Shown piece after piece: positions 43,511-52,412 of a stretch of DNA of 64,000 nucleotides; the first letter of the stretch is position 1, and the number at the start of each line of letters is the position of its first letter. The stretch is from contig QKAF01000110.1 of NCBI GenBank assembly GCA_003246455.1, forward strand, positions 62,001 through 126,000, read 5' to 3'. Below the pieces are notes generated by a model. The model was not told where the DNA came from. It ran no database searches and saw nothing but the letters and a program-made list of their open reading frames with translations. A program made the translations under genes and the position numbers. This DNA comes from Bacteroidota bacterium. GTDB taxonomy: Bacteria; Bacteroidota; Ignavibacteria; SZUA-365.

Positions 43511-44221
43511 CTATCTTCTCGGACTGACAATTGCAATGCTGGAACTCGTTCCGATGCGGTTTGCGCCCGCCTCGATCATTCGTTCCGCCGTTTCCCTGTC
43601 CCGGATCCCCCCGCTCGCTTTCACACCGAAATGCTCGCCGACGACGGAGCGCATCAACCGAACCGCTTCGGGGGTCGCGCCGCCGCTGGCGAAGCCGGTG
43701 GACGTCTTCACATAATCCGCCCCTGCATCCCTGACGATGCGGCACGCCGTTATAATTTCATCTTCCGTCAGGAGGCAGGTCTCGAGGATGACTTTCACTG
43801 TCGCATTCTCCGAAGCGGACCTGATAAGCTGCGTCACCTCGGTGATGTCGTGCGCGACATATGCACCGTCGCCCTGCTTGAGCCGACCGACATGCAGCAC
43901 CATGTCGAACTCTTCCGCACCGTCACGCAGGGCTATCTCCGCCTCCCGCGCTTTTACTTCCGTATGACTCGCACCCAGGGGAAAGCCGATGACCGTACAG
44001 ACACGCGAAGCGCTCTCGTGCAGCACATTGCTGCAGAGACGCACCCAGGTCGGGTTCACGCAGACGGAAGCGAAACCGAATGCGCGCGCCTCGTCACAAA
44101 GCCGTAAAATATCACTTTCCCCTGCTTCGGGCTTGAGCAGCGTATGATCGATCATCGAAGCGAGCTTCGTATCGATTATTCGCCCGTCTGCCCCCGCGAT
44201 CGAACGTTCGTGAGCAGTCAT
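43511..44221 (-). CDS. deoC: Deoxyribose-phosphate aldolase
   Basis: 236 residues. DeoC cleaves 2-deoxyribose 5-phosphate into glyceraldehyde 3-phosphate and acetaldehyde in nucleoside catabolism. The class I aldolase Lys is in GADYVKTSTGFASGG, with the second Lys in GVKASGGIRDRETAERMIEA and the N-terminal IDHTLLKPEA block. It starts in overlap with the stop of an outer-membrane barrel gene (TGATG), so it is coupled to envelope genes on both sides, an unusual setting for a deo gene. Confidence 0.96.
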   Translation of the reverse strand: MTAHERSIAGADGRIIDTKLASMIDHTLLKPEAGESDILRLCDEARAFGFASVCVNPTWVRLCSNVLHESASRVCTVIGFPLGASHTEVKAREAEIALRDGAEEFDMVLHVGRLKQGDGAYVAHDITEVTQLIRSASENATVKVILETCLLTEDEIITACRIVRDAGADYVKTSTGFASGGATPEAVRLMRSVVGEHFGVKASGGIRDRETAERMIEAGANRIGTSSSIAIVSPRR

Positions 44222-45003
44222 CAGATACCGAACCTCAGGACAATCGATGAACGGAGAGTGGGGATTTTCCAGTCCGCAGTGCCGTCAAGCACGGATGTAA
44301 GCGGGTAGTCGAGCTGAACCTCCGGCGCCACGGTGAAACCGCGCACAATCGGAAAATCGTAGCCGACGCCGAGCAGCAGTCCGGCGCGAAGCAGCGGATC
44401 GTGCTGCGTGTCGAGATTCTCATCGGCCAGCATTCGGCTGCTGGTCCCTGAAGCCGCATAGGTGTAATTCGGGGATGTAATGAACTCTTCATCACGCAGC
44501 GTCCCATCGAGATAGAATCCCGCCGTCGCACCCGCCATAAGGTACAGTCCATTCAAACCGGAATACCATGTCAGCGCGAACGCCGTGCCGAAGTACCTGA
44601 GTCCAACCTCTGCCCGTCGATGAAAATCAACAACAGCAGAACTCCCGTCCGATACAAGCATCGGGCTGGAATAATCCTTGACATACTCGGTGGAATAATC
44701 TTCATATAACCCGTGCAACCGTATGCCAAACCATCTGTTGATGAAGATGTCCAGATGTACTCCTGCATGGTATCCGACACCGTTCCCTCCGTCGAATACG
44801 CAGTTGCACTCATTCGGCGGGCCCGTGAGCCCGAAATTGAAATTCGGACCGGCCTCGAGTCCCACGGCGATCGCACCGGGATAGGCCTGCCTAAAACCGT
44901 GTGCATGCGGAATCCGCTGCGCAGCCGATTCCGTGACAAGAATGATCGTGAGGATGAACGCGATCGTTGAGATGCGAATGATGGCCGAAGTGTTGCGTGC
45001 CAT
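44221..45003 (-). CDS. Outer-membrane beta-barrel protein (paralogue A)
   Basis: 260 residues from the ATG with GGAA 5 bases upstream; an ATG 20 codons earlier is less likely. The signal peptide is IIRISTIAFILTIILVTESA. The mature protein alternates hydrophobic strands and ends in LRSSIVLRFGI, a C-terminal aromatic for BAM recognition. It fits the small 8-stranded OmpW/PorT-like barrels. A CxC motif (PPNECNCVFDGGNGVGYHAG) precedes a Gly-rich turn that recurs in the next gene. It is coupled to deoC by a one-base overlap. Role unknown. Confidence 0.8.
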   Translation of the reverse strand: MARNTSAIIRISTIAFILTIILVTESAAQRIPHAHGFRQAYPGAIAVGLEAGPNFNFGLTGPPNECNCVFDGGNGVGYHAGVHLDIFINRWFGIRLHGLYEDYSTEYVKDYSSPMLVSDGSSAVVDFHRRAEVGLRYFGTAFALTWYSGLNGLYLMAGATAGFYLDGTLRDEEFITSPNYTYAASGTSSRMLADENLDTQHDPLLRAGLLLGVGYDFPIVRGFTVAPEVQLDYPLTSVLDGTADWKIPTLRSSIVLRFGI

Positions 45004-45026
45004 GGAATTCCAGAGAAATGTTGGTA

Positions 45027-45800
45027 TCAGATAGCGAACCGAAGGTACAGATTGAATTGCCACGCGGCGAGTTTCCAGCTGGAGTAATCCGAGACGACCG
45101 GTGTGAGCGGCATCGACATCATGAGTTCCGGGGCAACGGCCAGTCGTTCGTGTATCGGCACGATATAGCCCAGTCGCGCGGCCAGTCCCAGACGGATCGC
45201 GGCGGCACCGGAATAGTATCTGTCGAGATTATCGTCCATGAATACCTGTTCGGTCCTTCCGTTCGAATCATAGACGATTCCCGCGGTTTTGATCGTTTCC
45301 GTCTCCTCAATGCGATCGCTGATAATCAGTCCCAGTTCGGGCCCGGCTGCCAGATAGAGACCGTTGACCGGCAGGTCCCATTTCGCGGCGACGCCGAGTT
45401 CGATCATCGAAAGCGAAAGAACCGTTTCGAGATCAAAATCCACCCACGTGAATTCACCCCCTCCGGACAGCGGGACATACTCCAGTCGTTTCTGGCTTTT
45501 CTCATATGTCGTGCTGAACCGGCGGTACCCCAGTGTGGCGAACAGGGAAAAATCCTTCGAGAGAGGATAGTCGGCAAACCCACCCAATTGCAGCCCCAGG
45601 CCTGATCCGGTGCCGTATTCGCAGTCACAGAGCGTTTTGAAACTTCCCATACTGCTGATCCACGCCGCCCCGGCATAGGGTCCGACATGCATGCTCCATG
45701 GAACCGGACGCAAAATATCGTCTTCGCCACCTGGCGGCCGTTCCGCGAGCAACGTGACCGGAAGAGCGATAAAACAGAGGATAAGGATACTCTTTCGCAT
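45027..45800 (-). CDS. Outer-membrane beta-barrel protein (paralogue B)
   Basis: 257 residues from the internal ATG (MRKSILILCFIALPVTLLAE); an ATG three codons earlier is equally open. It has a signal peptide and the alternating strands of a small barrel, ending in QFNLYLRFAI. It shares with paralogue A the CxC plus Gly turn (KTLCDCEYGTGSGLGLQLGG) and the late LGYIVPIHERLAVAPEL block (A: LGVGYDFPIVRGFTVAPEV). So the pair likely arose by duplication. It heads the barrel-deoC-SPOR run and lies 55 bp downstream of batE. Confidence 0.8.
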   Translation of the reverse strand: MRKSILILCFIALPVTLLAERPPGGEDDILRPVPWSMHVGPYAGAAWISSMGSFKTLCDCEYGTGSGLGLQLGGFADYPLSKDFSLFATLGYRRFSTTYEKSQKRLEYVPLSGGGEFTWVDFDLETVLSLSMIELGVAAKWDLPVNGLYLAAGPELGLIISDRIEETETIKTAGIVYDSNGRTEQVFMDDNLDRYYSGAAAIRLGLAARLGYIVPIHERLAVAPELMMSMPLTPVVSDYSSWKLAAWQFNLYLRFAI

Positions 45801-45841
45801 GAATGCCATCAGGTGAATTGAACAGCAGGCATATTACAACG

Positions 45842-45865
45842 GACCGGAGAAAGATACAACCGGTC
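45842..45865. repeat. Inverted repeat between batE and the barrel genes
   Basis: GACCGG and CCGGTC separated by 12 bases overlap the batE stop. On the minus strand no T-run follows, so it is at most a weak terminator or an mRNA 3'-end stabiliser. Confidence 0.35.
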
Positions 45866-46628
45866 AGATCCGGACCAGCACGGACTTCTCTACCCAGCCG
45901 GTCTTTCCGTCCTCGAGACGGATGCGGTAGTAATCGCTCTTCGATCCGAGTATTTTCACCTTCAGGCCCTCATGGACGATGAAACTCTCCACTCCCGTTT
46001 CATCGGGCGTACTCCGGACCGTCACTTCCGACGGCATGATCACGGCATTTCGGTGTTCTTCGAGTTCGTTCGATTTCAGCACGGTCAGTGACACTGCCGC
46101 ACCGAAAAAGAGGAGCAAGACGATCCCTGCCACGAGCGCAAAGCGCCGGAGAATCACCTGCCGGAACCCGAAAAAGACAAAACCGGAAACACAGAGGAGA
46201 CAGAACAGAATCAGCGACGAGGTGAAGAACGCCGACGGCTGATGTGCATCCTTGATATCGTTCCACCACCGAACGAAAAACAGCAGCGGGATCGGCTCCA
46301 CCCTGTCTCGCAGTCGCGCCCGCACGACATTGAGATTATGGGCCACATCCGCATTGCCGGGTTCGAACTGCAATGCCCGTTCATAGGACAGGATACTGAC
46401 GGCAAGTTCCCCGTTTTTGTACGCCGCGTTTCCGAGGTTATAGTACAGATCGACATCGGCATATCCGTCATCGATCAGGGACTGAAAAATGGCGATGGCC
46501 TGTTTGTATTCTGCCTTTTTATAGAGTTCGACGCCCTGCTGATAGCGCTCGAATGGATCCTGCTGCTGCCCTGCGGCAATCGGGTGCAGCAGCAGAAGGA
46601 GGATGCCGATGCGAAGCATGGTGGTCAT
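45864..46628 (-). CDS. batE: BatE: TPR plus SH3-like membrane protein of the aerotolerance operon
   Basis: 254 residues. A signal peptide (ILLLLLHPIAAGQQ) precedes TPR units (YQQGVELYKKAEYKQAIAIF, VDLYYNLGNAAYKNGELAVS and ALQFEPGNADVAHNL). Two transmembrane helices follow at about 130-185 (FFTSSLILFCLLCVSGFVFF and FALVAGIVLLLFFGAAVSLT). An SH3-like module (VTVRSTPDETGVESFIVHEG to LEDGKTGWVEKSVLVRI) ends the protein. This plan is that of BatE. It overlaps batD by 4 bases (ATGA). Confidence 0.9.
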   Translation of the reverse strand: MTTMLRIGILLLLLHPIAAGQQQDPFERYQQGVELYKKAEYKQAIAIFQSLIDDGYADVDLYYNLGNAAYKNGELAVSILSYERALQFEPGNADVAHNLNVVRARLRDRVEPIPLLFFVRWWNDIKDAHQPSAFFTSSLILFCLLCVSGFVFFGFRQVILRRFALVAGIVLLLFFGAAVSLTVLKSNELEEHRNAVIMPSEVTVRSTPDETGVESFIVHEGLKVKILGSKSDYYRIRLEDGKTGWVEKSVLVRI

Positions 46629-48466
46629 GTCAACACCTTCATGGCCTGTTCCGTATGGATGATCGCCTCTTTCGCCTGGTCGTAAAGCGCCCGCATCTCT
46701 TCCGAACTCGCGCGGGAAGGCGAGAACCGCGCATATTCGACGGCGTTGAGGGCGGTACGCATGCGCTCCACCAGATCCGGGGCGACGTTGCGGCTTTGCA
46801 GCCTTTCGACGACGGTTTCGATCGCGATCTCGGAAGTCGGCATCGCGAGCTTGTCCTGGACGTAGCCCCAGAGGGCTCGCGCGATTTCGAGATAATACGC
46901 GTCGGTATTTCCGGCTTCGAGATATTTCTTCGATGCACTCAGGCGCCGTTCCGCGACGCGGGTAGCGCGTCGCCGCTTCATGCCGGCGATATCTTCGTGC
47001 TCGCGATCATAGCGCTGCTTCCACATCAGGGCAGCCAGCAGCAGGACGAGTGGAAGCAGATACCAGAGCAGCATGACTGCCGGACGTACTCCGAGCGAAA
47101 CGTCCCGACTGAGCTGCGGCCGGCGTTCGCGTATGGGCCTGACATCCATCGAGAGATAGTCCACATATTTCTGGGTAAGATCGCCGGCGTTCTTCCTGGC
47201 ATCCCCTTCGGCGATGTCCATGCTGAACGCCTGCGACTCGAGGGTGACATACTTCTTTTTTCCAAGATCGAAGTAGGAAAAAACCACGGGAGGAATCGTG
47301 ACTTTTCCGGCATACCGCGGCACGAGCAGATACTCGAACGTCTTGCTGCCTGCGAGCGTCCCATCCTCGGCGCGGGCGTCTTCGTCTATGGTCGGATCGT
47401 AATGATCCACACCCGAGGGGAACGTCACCGCAGGTTCGTCGAGCAGCCTGATGTTCCCCTTCCCGGAGAGGACGATCGAGAGCGTCGCGGTTTCATTCGC
47501 CTTCAGGGCATTACGGTCAAGCGTCGCACGCATCTCATACGAACCGACAACCCCGGTGAATCCGGTCGGTTTGCCCTCTTCCGGGAGAGGACGAACCTTC
47601 ACCTTCACTTTCTGTGTCAGAAGGGTTTTCTTCACATGATCGTAGCTGTCGAAAAGCGGGTCGCTGAAGAAACGGTCAAACGCGTCGCTCCCCCTCCTTC
47701 GCTGTTTCCTCACCCGCACGGTGGTCCCGATTTCGAACGGTTCGATTGTCAGGTCGCCCGCCTGGGTGGGGAAATACAGCACTTTCCGCAGCATGTACGT
47801 TTCGTACTGCCGGCCGTTATAGACCTCGACACGAGGCTGCAGCTGCGTCGGTGCCTCGACGTCTTCGGACCAGAATCCGACCATGCGGGGAAGTTTGATG
47901 GGATTGTCGAGTTGGAATGCGACACGGGAATAGAGCTTATAGGTCACGGTCAGTGGTTCGCCGAGGAACACGTCCGTTTTGTTCGGAATCGCCCGGATGA
48001 ACAGGTTGTCCCCCAGATCCACATCAGGGGTCTTGCTCTGCTGTTTGGCGCCGCTGTTCGGAACGGCGCGTGTGACGGTGATCCGAACCGTATTGGTGGT
48101 GAGCTGTTTTCCGTCATAGGTAATCGTGGCGGATGGAAGCGGAAACGACCCTGTCGTGCGCGGCTGCAGAAGGTAGGTCCAGGAAATGCTGGTGGAAACG
48201 CGGCCATTGATGATCTGCATCTGCTGCGAGGTCGAGGGACCGTTCAGCGTCAGAAAATTCCGATTGAGATCAGGCGCCCGGAAGTCTCCGTACTGTCGGA
48301 GTGTCCCGCCCGACAGTGTATATGTCACCTGGAACTGCTCTCCGAGCGGCACCTCCGTACGATCGACCGAGCAGAGGAACTGCGTCTCCTGCGAGAGAGA
48401 GAACCCGACGGGCACGAAGCCGATCATCAATATAAGGAGCAATCTCCGTATCATGCTTCTCACCAA
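46625..48466 (-). CDS. batD: BatD: oxygen-tolerance protein
   Basis: 613 residues, the expected size. A signal peptide (LLLILMIGFVPVGFSLSQ) is followed by three or more periplasmic beta domains (CSVDRTEVPLGEQFQVTYTL, YKLYSRVAFQLDN, LTQKVKVKVRPLPEEGKPTG). Then FTGVVGSYEMRATLDRNAL, the NETATLSIVLSGKGNIRLLD block, and one transmembrane helix (AVMLLWYLLPLVLLLAALMW) lead to a cytoplasmic helical tail (YYLEIARALWGYVQDKLAMP). BatD belongs to the membrane complex of Bat proteins. Its 5' end overlaps batC by 7 bases. Confidence 0.92.
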   Translation of the reverse strand: MVRSMIRRLLLILMIGFVPVGFSLSQETQFLCSVDRTEVPLGEQFQVTYTLSGGTLRQYGDFRAPDLNRNFLTLNGPSTSQQMQIINGRVSTSISWTYLLQPRTTGSFPLPSATITYDGKQLTTNTVRITVTRAVPNSGAKQQSKTPDVDLGDNLFIRAIPNKTDVFLGEPLTVTYKLYSRVAFQLDNPIKLPRMVGFWSEDVEAPTQLQPRVEVYNGRQYETYMLRKVLYFPTQAGDLTIEPFEIGTTVRVRKQRRRGSDAFDRFFSDPLFDSYDHVKKTLLTQKVKVKVRPLPEEGKPTGFTGVVGSYEMRATLDRNALKANETATLSIVLSGKGNIRLLDEPAVTFPSGVDHYDPTIDEDARAEDGTLAGSKTFEYLLVPRYAGKVTIPPVVFSYFDLGKKKYVTLESQAFSMDIAEGDARKNAGDLTQKYVDYLSMDVRPIRERRPQLSRDVSLGVRPAVMLLWYLLPLVLLLAALMWKQRYDREHEDIAGMKRRRATRVAERRLSASKKYLEAGNTDAYYLEIARALWGYVQDKLAMPTSEIAIETVVERLQSRNVAPDLVERMRTALNAVEYARFSPSRASSEEMRALYDQAKEAIIHTEQAMKVLT

Positions 48467-49317
48467 TCCTTGTCGACATTGACGCGTCTCCCCTGCTGCT
48501 GACGCTTCTTTTTCTGTAGTTCCTTTTCATCGCGCTGCAGGGCCCGCAGAATCTGCTCGGCCTGCTGTTTCGACATATTCTGCTCTTTCTGCGGCTTCGG
48601 CTGCTGCTGCTGATCCTGCTTCGCCTTGTCCTGCTGCTGGTTGTCTTTCTGATTCTGCTGCTGCTGCTGATCCTTGTCCTGCTTGTCCTTCTTCTGCTGC
48701 TCTTCCTGCTTGTTCTTATCCTGGTTTTTCTGATCCTGCTGCTTGTCCTGCTTCTGATCCTTCTTCTGCTGATCTTTCTTCTGATCCTGGTTCTGGTTCT
48801 GCTGCTGCTTCTGCAGATCTTCCAGCTTTTTCCTCGCGTACGTCAGGTTGTAGCGCGCGTCCTGGTCGGTCGGATCCACCTTGAGCGCTTTCTTGAACAT
48901 CTCAATGGCCTGCTTGTAACCCTCCATCTGAAGATTCCCCGCCTGCTCGCCTGCGGCCTGCTTGAGCGCAGGGTTGTCCATTCCCTTGTCCGCCGCGTTC
49001 AGGAAGGTGTTTCCCGCGTTATACAGCGTGCGGGAGAGCGTCTCCCGGTCCTTTATGCGCAAGCCCGCTTTTTCGTACTGCTCCAGGGCCGCCTTGATAT
49101 CATCGCTGCGATATGCGGCATTTCCCGCGTTGAAAAAGCTTTCCGGGCGCTCCGGCTCGGCGATCGCCGCCTGCTCGTATTTCTCGCGGGCCCTGTCGTA
49201 TTTCTTCTCATGATACAGGTCGTTGCCGTCATTGACGGTGCCCCGATACGACTGTGCCGATGCGGCGGCGCCGCAAGCGACGATGAATAACAGGAACACG
49301 ATGAGGTGACGCATCAT
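48460..49317 (-). CDS. batC: BatC: TPR protein with a long Lys/Gln/Asp low-complexity tail
   Basis: 285 residues. A signal peptide (IVFLLFIVACGAAASAQS) is followed by TPR units (GNDLYHEKKYDRAREKYEQA, AYRSDDIKAALEQYEKAGLR, and YKQAIEMFKKALKVDPTDQD). From about residue 165 an extreme low-complexity stretch of about 95 residues is built only from Gln, Lys, Asp, Asn and Glu (e.g. QQKKDQKQDKQQDQKNQDKN). It ends in a short basic helix (ALQRDEKELQKKKRQQQGRR). BatC is a periplasmic TPR component; the tail may be a flexible tether to peptidoglycan or nucleic-acid-like polyanions (inference). It starts 1 base after the batB stop. Confidence 0.88.
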   Translation of the reverse strand: MMRHLIVFLLFIVACGAAASAQSYRGTVNDGNDLYHEKKYDRAREKYEQAAIAEPERPESFFNAGNAAYRSDDIKAALEQYEKAGLRIKDRETLSRTLYNAGNTFLNAADKGMDNPALKQAAGEQAGNLQMEGYKQAIEMFKKALKVDPTDQDARYNLTYARKKLEDLQKQQQNQNQDQKKDQQKKDQKQDKQQDQKNQDKNKQEEQQKKDKQDKDQQQQQNQKDNQQQDKAKQDQQQQPKPQKEQNMSKQQAEQILRALQRDEKELQKKKRQQQGRRVNVDKDW

Positions 49318-49318
49318 G

Positions 49319-50371
49319 TCAGCTTCTCCTCCGTTTCTCGTTCGGTGCGAAAATCGAAAACCGCGCCAGGAAGCGGTTGCGGGTTTCGGAAAGGAACAGT
49401 TCCGAGATCAGGAGAATCAGGCCCAGAAATACGAGATACTGAAATCGATCTTCATAATCCGTGAATTGCTTGGTGCCGAACTCCTTCTTCTCCATGCGTT
49501 CGATCTGATCGAATACCGTGGCGAGATTGTCACGCCCGCTCAGCGCCTGCGTGAAGGTGCCGCCGGTCGCCGCCGCCACCTTCTTCAGCGTCTCCGCATC
49601 GAGTCGCGAGAGTACGAGTGATCCGTCATTGTCTTTCTTGTATCCCGGCTGTCCGCCGCCCGACGAAATCGGGATCGGCGCGCCTTCGAGGGAGCCCATA
49701 CCGATGGTGTGGATGACGATGCCTTCATTCGCGGCCTCGACGGCCGCCGCGACCGGATCATCCTCGTGATTTTCTCCGTCGGTGATGATGACCATCGCCT
49801 TGTATTTGCCCTCTTCCTTTCGGAACGATTCCCGCGCAAGTTCGATGGCGGAGCCGATGGCCGTTCCCGGGGTGGGCGCCATACCGGCATCGATGACATC
49901 GGTCAGCATGAGTGCCGCACTGTAATCGGATGTCAGGGGCAGCTGCGTATAGGCATCCCCGGAAAACACGACGATGCCGATTCTGTCGCCCTTGAGGTTA
50001 TTGATGAGATTCTGCAGTTCTTTCCTCGCCGCGCTGATGCGGTTGGGCTGAATATCTTCCGCACGCATGCTTGCCGACACATCGATGGCTACGATCAGAT
50101 CGATGCCGCTTCGCGTCACCTCCTCGAATTTTGTGCCGATCAGGGGATTTGCGTACGCAAGGATCAACGCGGTAAATGCGAGCAGCGTGATTCCCCCGCG
50201 GAGCCAGTATTTGACACGGCTCCGCCGATCGACAAGCGCAAGCACGCTCCCCTGTTCACCGTAGCTGCGAATGCTTCTGTTCTTCAGGTACCATGCGAAC
50301 CAGAGCACCGCCGCGACAGCGGGAACAATCAGCAGGTAAATGAAATATTCGGGATGGGCGAATTTTATCAT
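49319..50371 (-). CDS. batB: BatB: von Willebrand factor A membrane protein
   Basis: 350 residues. Two N-terminal helices (YFIYLLIVPAVAAVLWFAWY and LRGGITLLAFTALILAYANP) anchor it, then a VWA domain follows. The MIDAS is visible as VAIDVSASMRAEDI, a Thr in LPLTSDYSAAL and an Asp in VIITDGENHEDD. A C-terminal helix (YLVFLGLILLISELFLSETR) completes the Bat topology. It should act with BatA in a metal-dependent protein-binding complex facing the periplasm. It lies 24 bp after batA. Confidence 0.93.
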   Translation of the reverse strand: MIKFAHPEYFIYLLIVPAVAAVLWFAWYLKNRSIRSYGEQGSVLALVDRRSRVKYWLRGGITLLAFTALILAYANPLIGTKFEEVTRSGIDLIVAIDVSASMRAEDIQPNRISAARKELQNLINNLKGDRIGIVVFSGDAYTQLPLTSDYSAALMLTDVIDAGMAPTPGTAIGSAIELARESFRKEEGKYKAMVIITDGENHEDDPVAAAVEAANEGIVIHTIGMGSLEGAPIPISSGGGQPGYKKDNDGSLVLSRLDAETLKKVAAATGGTFTQALSGRDNLATVFDQIERMEKKEFGTKQFTDYEDRFQYLVFLGLILLISELFLSETRNRFLARFSIFAPNEKRRRS

Positions 50372-50395
50372 GGTCGGCGCAGGCCTGTTCGATTG

Positions 50396-51394
50396 TCAGG
50401 GAATTTTGCGGAAAACGAAAGCAGAAAGCCCGAGTTCCAGCAGCAGCATTGCGAGCGCTGCGAGTACATAATCGTAGAACAGCTCGGTGTAACGGTGGAA
50501 TTCCGTTACCTCGATCTTCGTCCGCTCCAGCTTGTCGATATCTTCATAGATCTGCTTGAGCTTTTTGTTGCCCGTCGCACGGAAGTACTCTCCCCCCGTA
50601 ATCTGGGCGACCTGGCGAAGCATATCTTCGTCGATCTCAACGGGGACGGGCTGATACTGGATTCCGTATGCCGTTTTGAACGGATACGGTGCCATGCCGC
50701 GCGTGCCGACGCCGATCGTGTATATGCGCACGCCGAAGGTCTGCGCGATGTCCGCGGCCGTGGCCGGATCGATCGACCCCATGTTGTTGACACCGTCGGT
50801 CAGGAGGATCATGACCTTGCTCTTGGACTTGCTGTCTTTCATGCGATTGACCGCATTGGCGATGCCTTCTCCGATCGCGGTGCCATCCTGCAGATACCCG
50901 GTTTCCACTTTCCGCAGGAGATCGATCAGAACGCTGTAATCCGTGGTCAGCGGACATTGGGTAAAGCTCTCACCGGCGAAGATTACGAGTCCGATGCGAT
51001 CGTTGACGCGGGCGCGGATGAAATCCTCACCCACGGCTTTTGCCGCTTCCAGACGGTTCGGACGAAAATCCTCCGCGAGCATGGAGCCGGAGATGTCGAG
51101 GACGATGGTGATGTCGATCCCCTCGCGGTACACCTTTTCTCCGCGCGCGGAAGACTGCGGTCGCGCGAACGCGACGATCAGAAGCGCGAGTCCCAGCATG
51201 CGGAGGATAAACGGGAGATGACGCAGCCGCACCCGCCAGCCGGCAGGCAGCGCATCGAATACCGCGATCGAAGAATGTCGTATGGACGCGGTCAAGCGTC
51301 CCTGCTTCCAGAAGTGCCACACCGCCAGCAGAGGAATGACGAGCAGCAGCCAGAGGAAAGCGGGATTGGCAAACTGCGTGATCTGCTCAAACAT
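50396..51394 (-). CDS. batA: BatA: von Willebrand factor A membrane protein
   Basis: 332 residues from an ATG with GGAGG 9 bases upstream. N-terminal helices (NPAFLWLLLVIPLLAVWHFW and LPFILRMLGLALLIVAFARP) are followed by VWA: TIVLDISGSMLAEDF (DxSxS), CPLTTDYSVLIDLL and VMILLTDGVNNMGS. A C-terminal helix (YDYVLAALAMLLLELGLSAF) ends the protein. Paralogous to BatB, it overlaps by 8 bases with the membrane protein gene upstream. Confidence 0.93.
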   Translation of the reverse strand: MFEQITQFANPAFLWLLLVIPLLAVWHFWKQGRLTASIRHSSIAVFDALPAGWRVRLRHLPFILRMLGLALLIVAFARPQSSARGEKVYREGIDITIVLDISGSMLAEDFRPNRLEAAKAVGEDFIRARVNDRIGLVIFAGESFTQCPLTTDYSVLIDLLRKVETGYLQDGTAIGEGIANAVNRMKDSKSKSKVMILLTDGVNNMGSIDPATAADIAQTFGVRIYTIGVGTRGMAPYPFKTAYGIQYQPVPVEIDEDMLRQVAQITGGEYFRATGNKKLKQIYEDIDKLERTKIEVTEFHRYTELFYDYVLAALAMLLLELGLSAFVFRKIP

Positions 51395-52412
51395 CGCCCA
51401 ACCCTCCTTCCGTCCGCTCCGGGTCATGCACCGCGTCTGCGGGCTCGGAGGAGACAACTGCTTCGGATTCCGAAACACGGGGCACGGCCGGCAGGTCACC
51501 AGCCTGCCTGGTGCTCTCCACGAACTGCACCGACACGTTCATCGCGTCTTCGTGCTGAAGCGAGGAGGGCGTGAATTTTGCAAACTTCGTCAGGTCCGCC
51601 GTTTTCAGGACCCGTTCAACCTTCTCGACGGTCTGCGGAGAAAGCCCCAGCATTGCCAGCCCGGGCATGATCTCGGATGTCGTCTGTTCCATCGCGGGCA
51701 CGCGGAAGCGGCGCTCAATATACATGCGAAGGATGTCCGTCACGCCGGACTGATATGCCTTGTGTTCCCCGTGCTGCCACAGTTTCTGCTCACGCAGCGA
51801 ATGCAGCGCCTGCAGCGCGGCGATGTGCGCGGGAATATCCGGCTCGGGCGCTTCAGGTACTTCTTCCGGGCGGTTTTTCCTTCTCAGGTACCAGCGATAC
51901 CCGAACCAGCCCGCGAGAAGGACAAGAAGGATCACGCCGGCGTACAGCAGGTAGTCCCAGATCGTCAGCGGCACATGCAAGACATCCTTGATGTCTTTGA
52001 AGGCCTGCGTCGTATCGAGGGCGACGGTTCCCATTTCGAATTCGAAGGAAGGACTGTAGGCGAAATATGACGCCGTGTCACCGGGGATGCTGTATTTCAC
52101 ACGCACGCGAAGCGCGATACTTCCCGTATCGAAAATGGTTGCGACCACGTCCTGCCGATACTCCCTGCGATCCCCCTTCATTCCGATCTCCGCCTCGTCG
52201 GCGGAGACGAATTCCCCGCCTTCGAAATCGTCGTCCGTCGAAGGGAGCTGCACGGTGTATTTCGCAGGCGCGTCAACGGTCAGGTGAAGGGTGATCCACT
52301 GGCCGATCTGAAAGCGGTTGGAATCCGCGCGTGCCGAAACGTGGACATCCTGCGCGTGCAGACCGGTACCGCAGGCGACTGCAATGAGTATTGCCAGAAA
52401 AAGGTGTTTCAT
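51387..52412 (-). CDS. Bat-operon membrane protein with periplasmic beta domain
   Basis: 341 residues. A signal peptide (FLAILIAVACGTGLHAQD) is followed by a periplasmic beta domain of about 130 residues (RFQIGQWITLHLTVDAPAKY, then SIALRVRVKYSIPGDTASYF). One transmembrane helix at about 155-180 (LLYAGVILLVLLAGWFGYRW) and a cytoplasmic helical region (AALQALHSLREQKLWQHGEH, VTDILRMYIERRFRVPAMEQ) follow. This matches the DUF4381-like member that often sits between DUF58 and BatA genes; it looks like a shortened BatD. It overlaps batA by 8 bases and the DUF58 gene by 1. Confidence 0.82.
   Translation of the reverse strand: MKHLFLAILIAVACGTGLHAQDVHVSARADSNRFQIGQWITLHLTVDAPAKYTVQLPSTDDDFEGGEFVSADEAEIGMKGDRREYRQDVVATIFDTGSIALRVRVKYSIPGDTASYFAYSPSFEFEMGTVALDTTQAFKDIKDVLHVPLTIWDYLLYAGVILLVLLAGWFGYRWYLRRKNRPEEVPEAPEPDIPAHIAALQALHSLREQKLWQHGEHKAYQSGVTDILRMYIERRFRVPAMEQTTSEIMPGLAMLGLSPQTVEKVERVLKTADLTKFAKFTPSSLQHEDAMNVSVQFVESTRQAGDLPAVPRVSESEAVVSSEPADAVHDPERTEGGLGDV

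Noticed and set aside
46553..48502. Long open frame on the plus strand opposite batD
   Set aside because: It is the antisense of a strongly supported, family-matched gene; long antisense frames are expected in GC-rich DNA, and its translation is rich in Arg/His/Pro without a recognisable domain.
48580..48800. Repeat-like CTG/CTT tract that could suggest a CRISPR or satellite array
   Set aside because: It lies in frame inside batC and encodes the Gln/Lys/Asp tail; no direct repeats of fixed length with spacers are seen.
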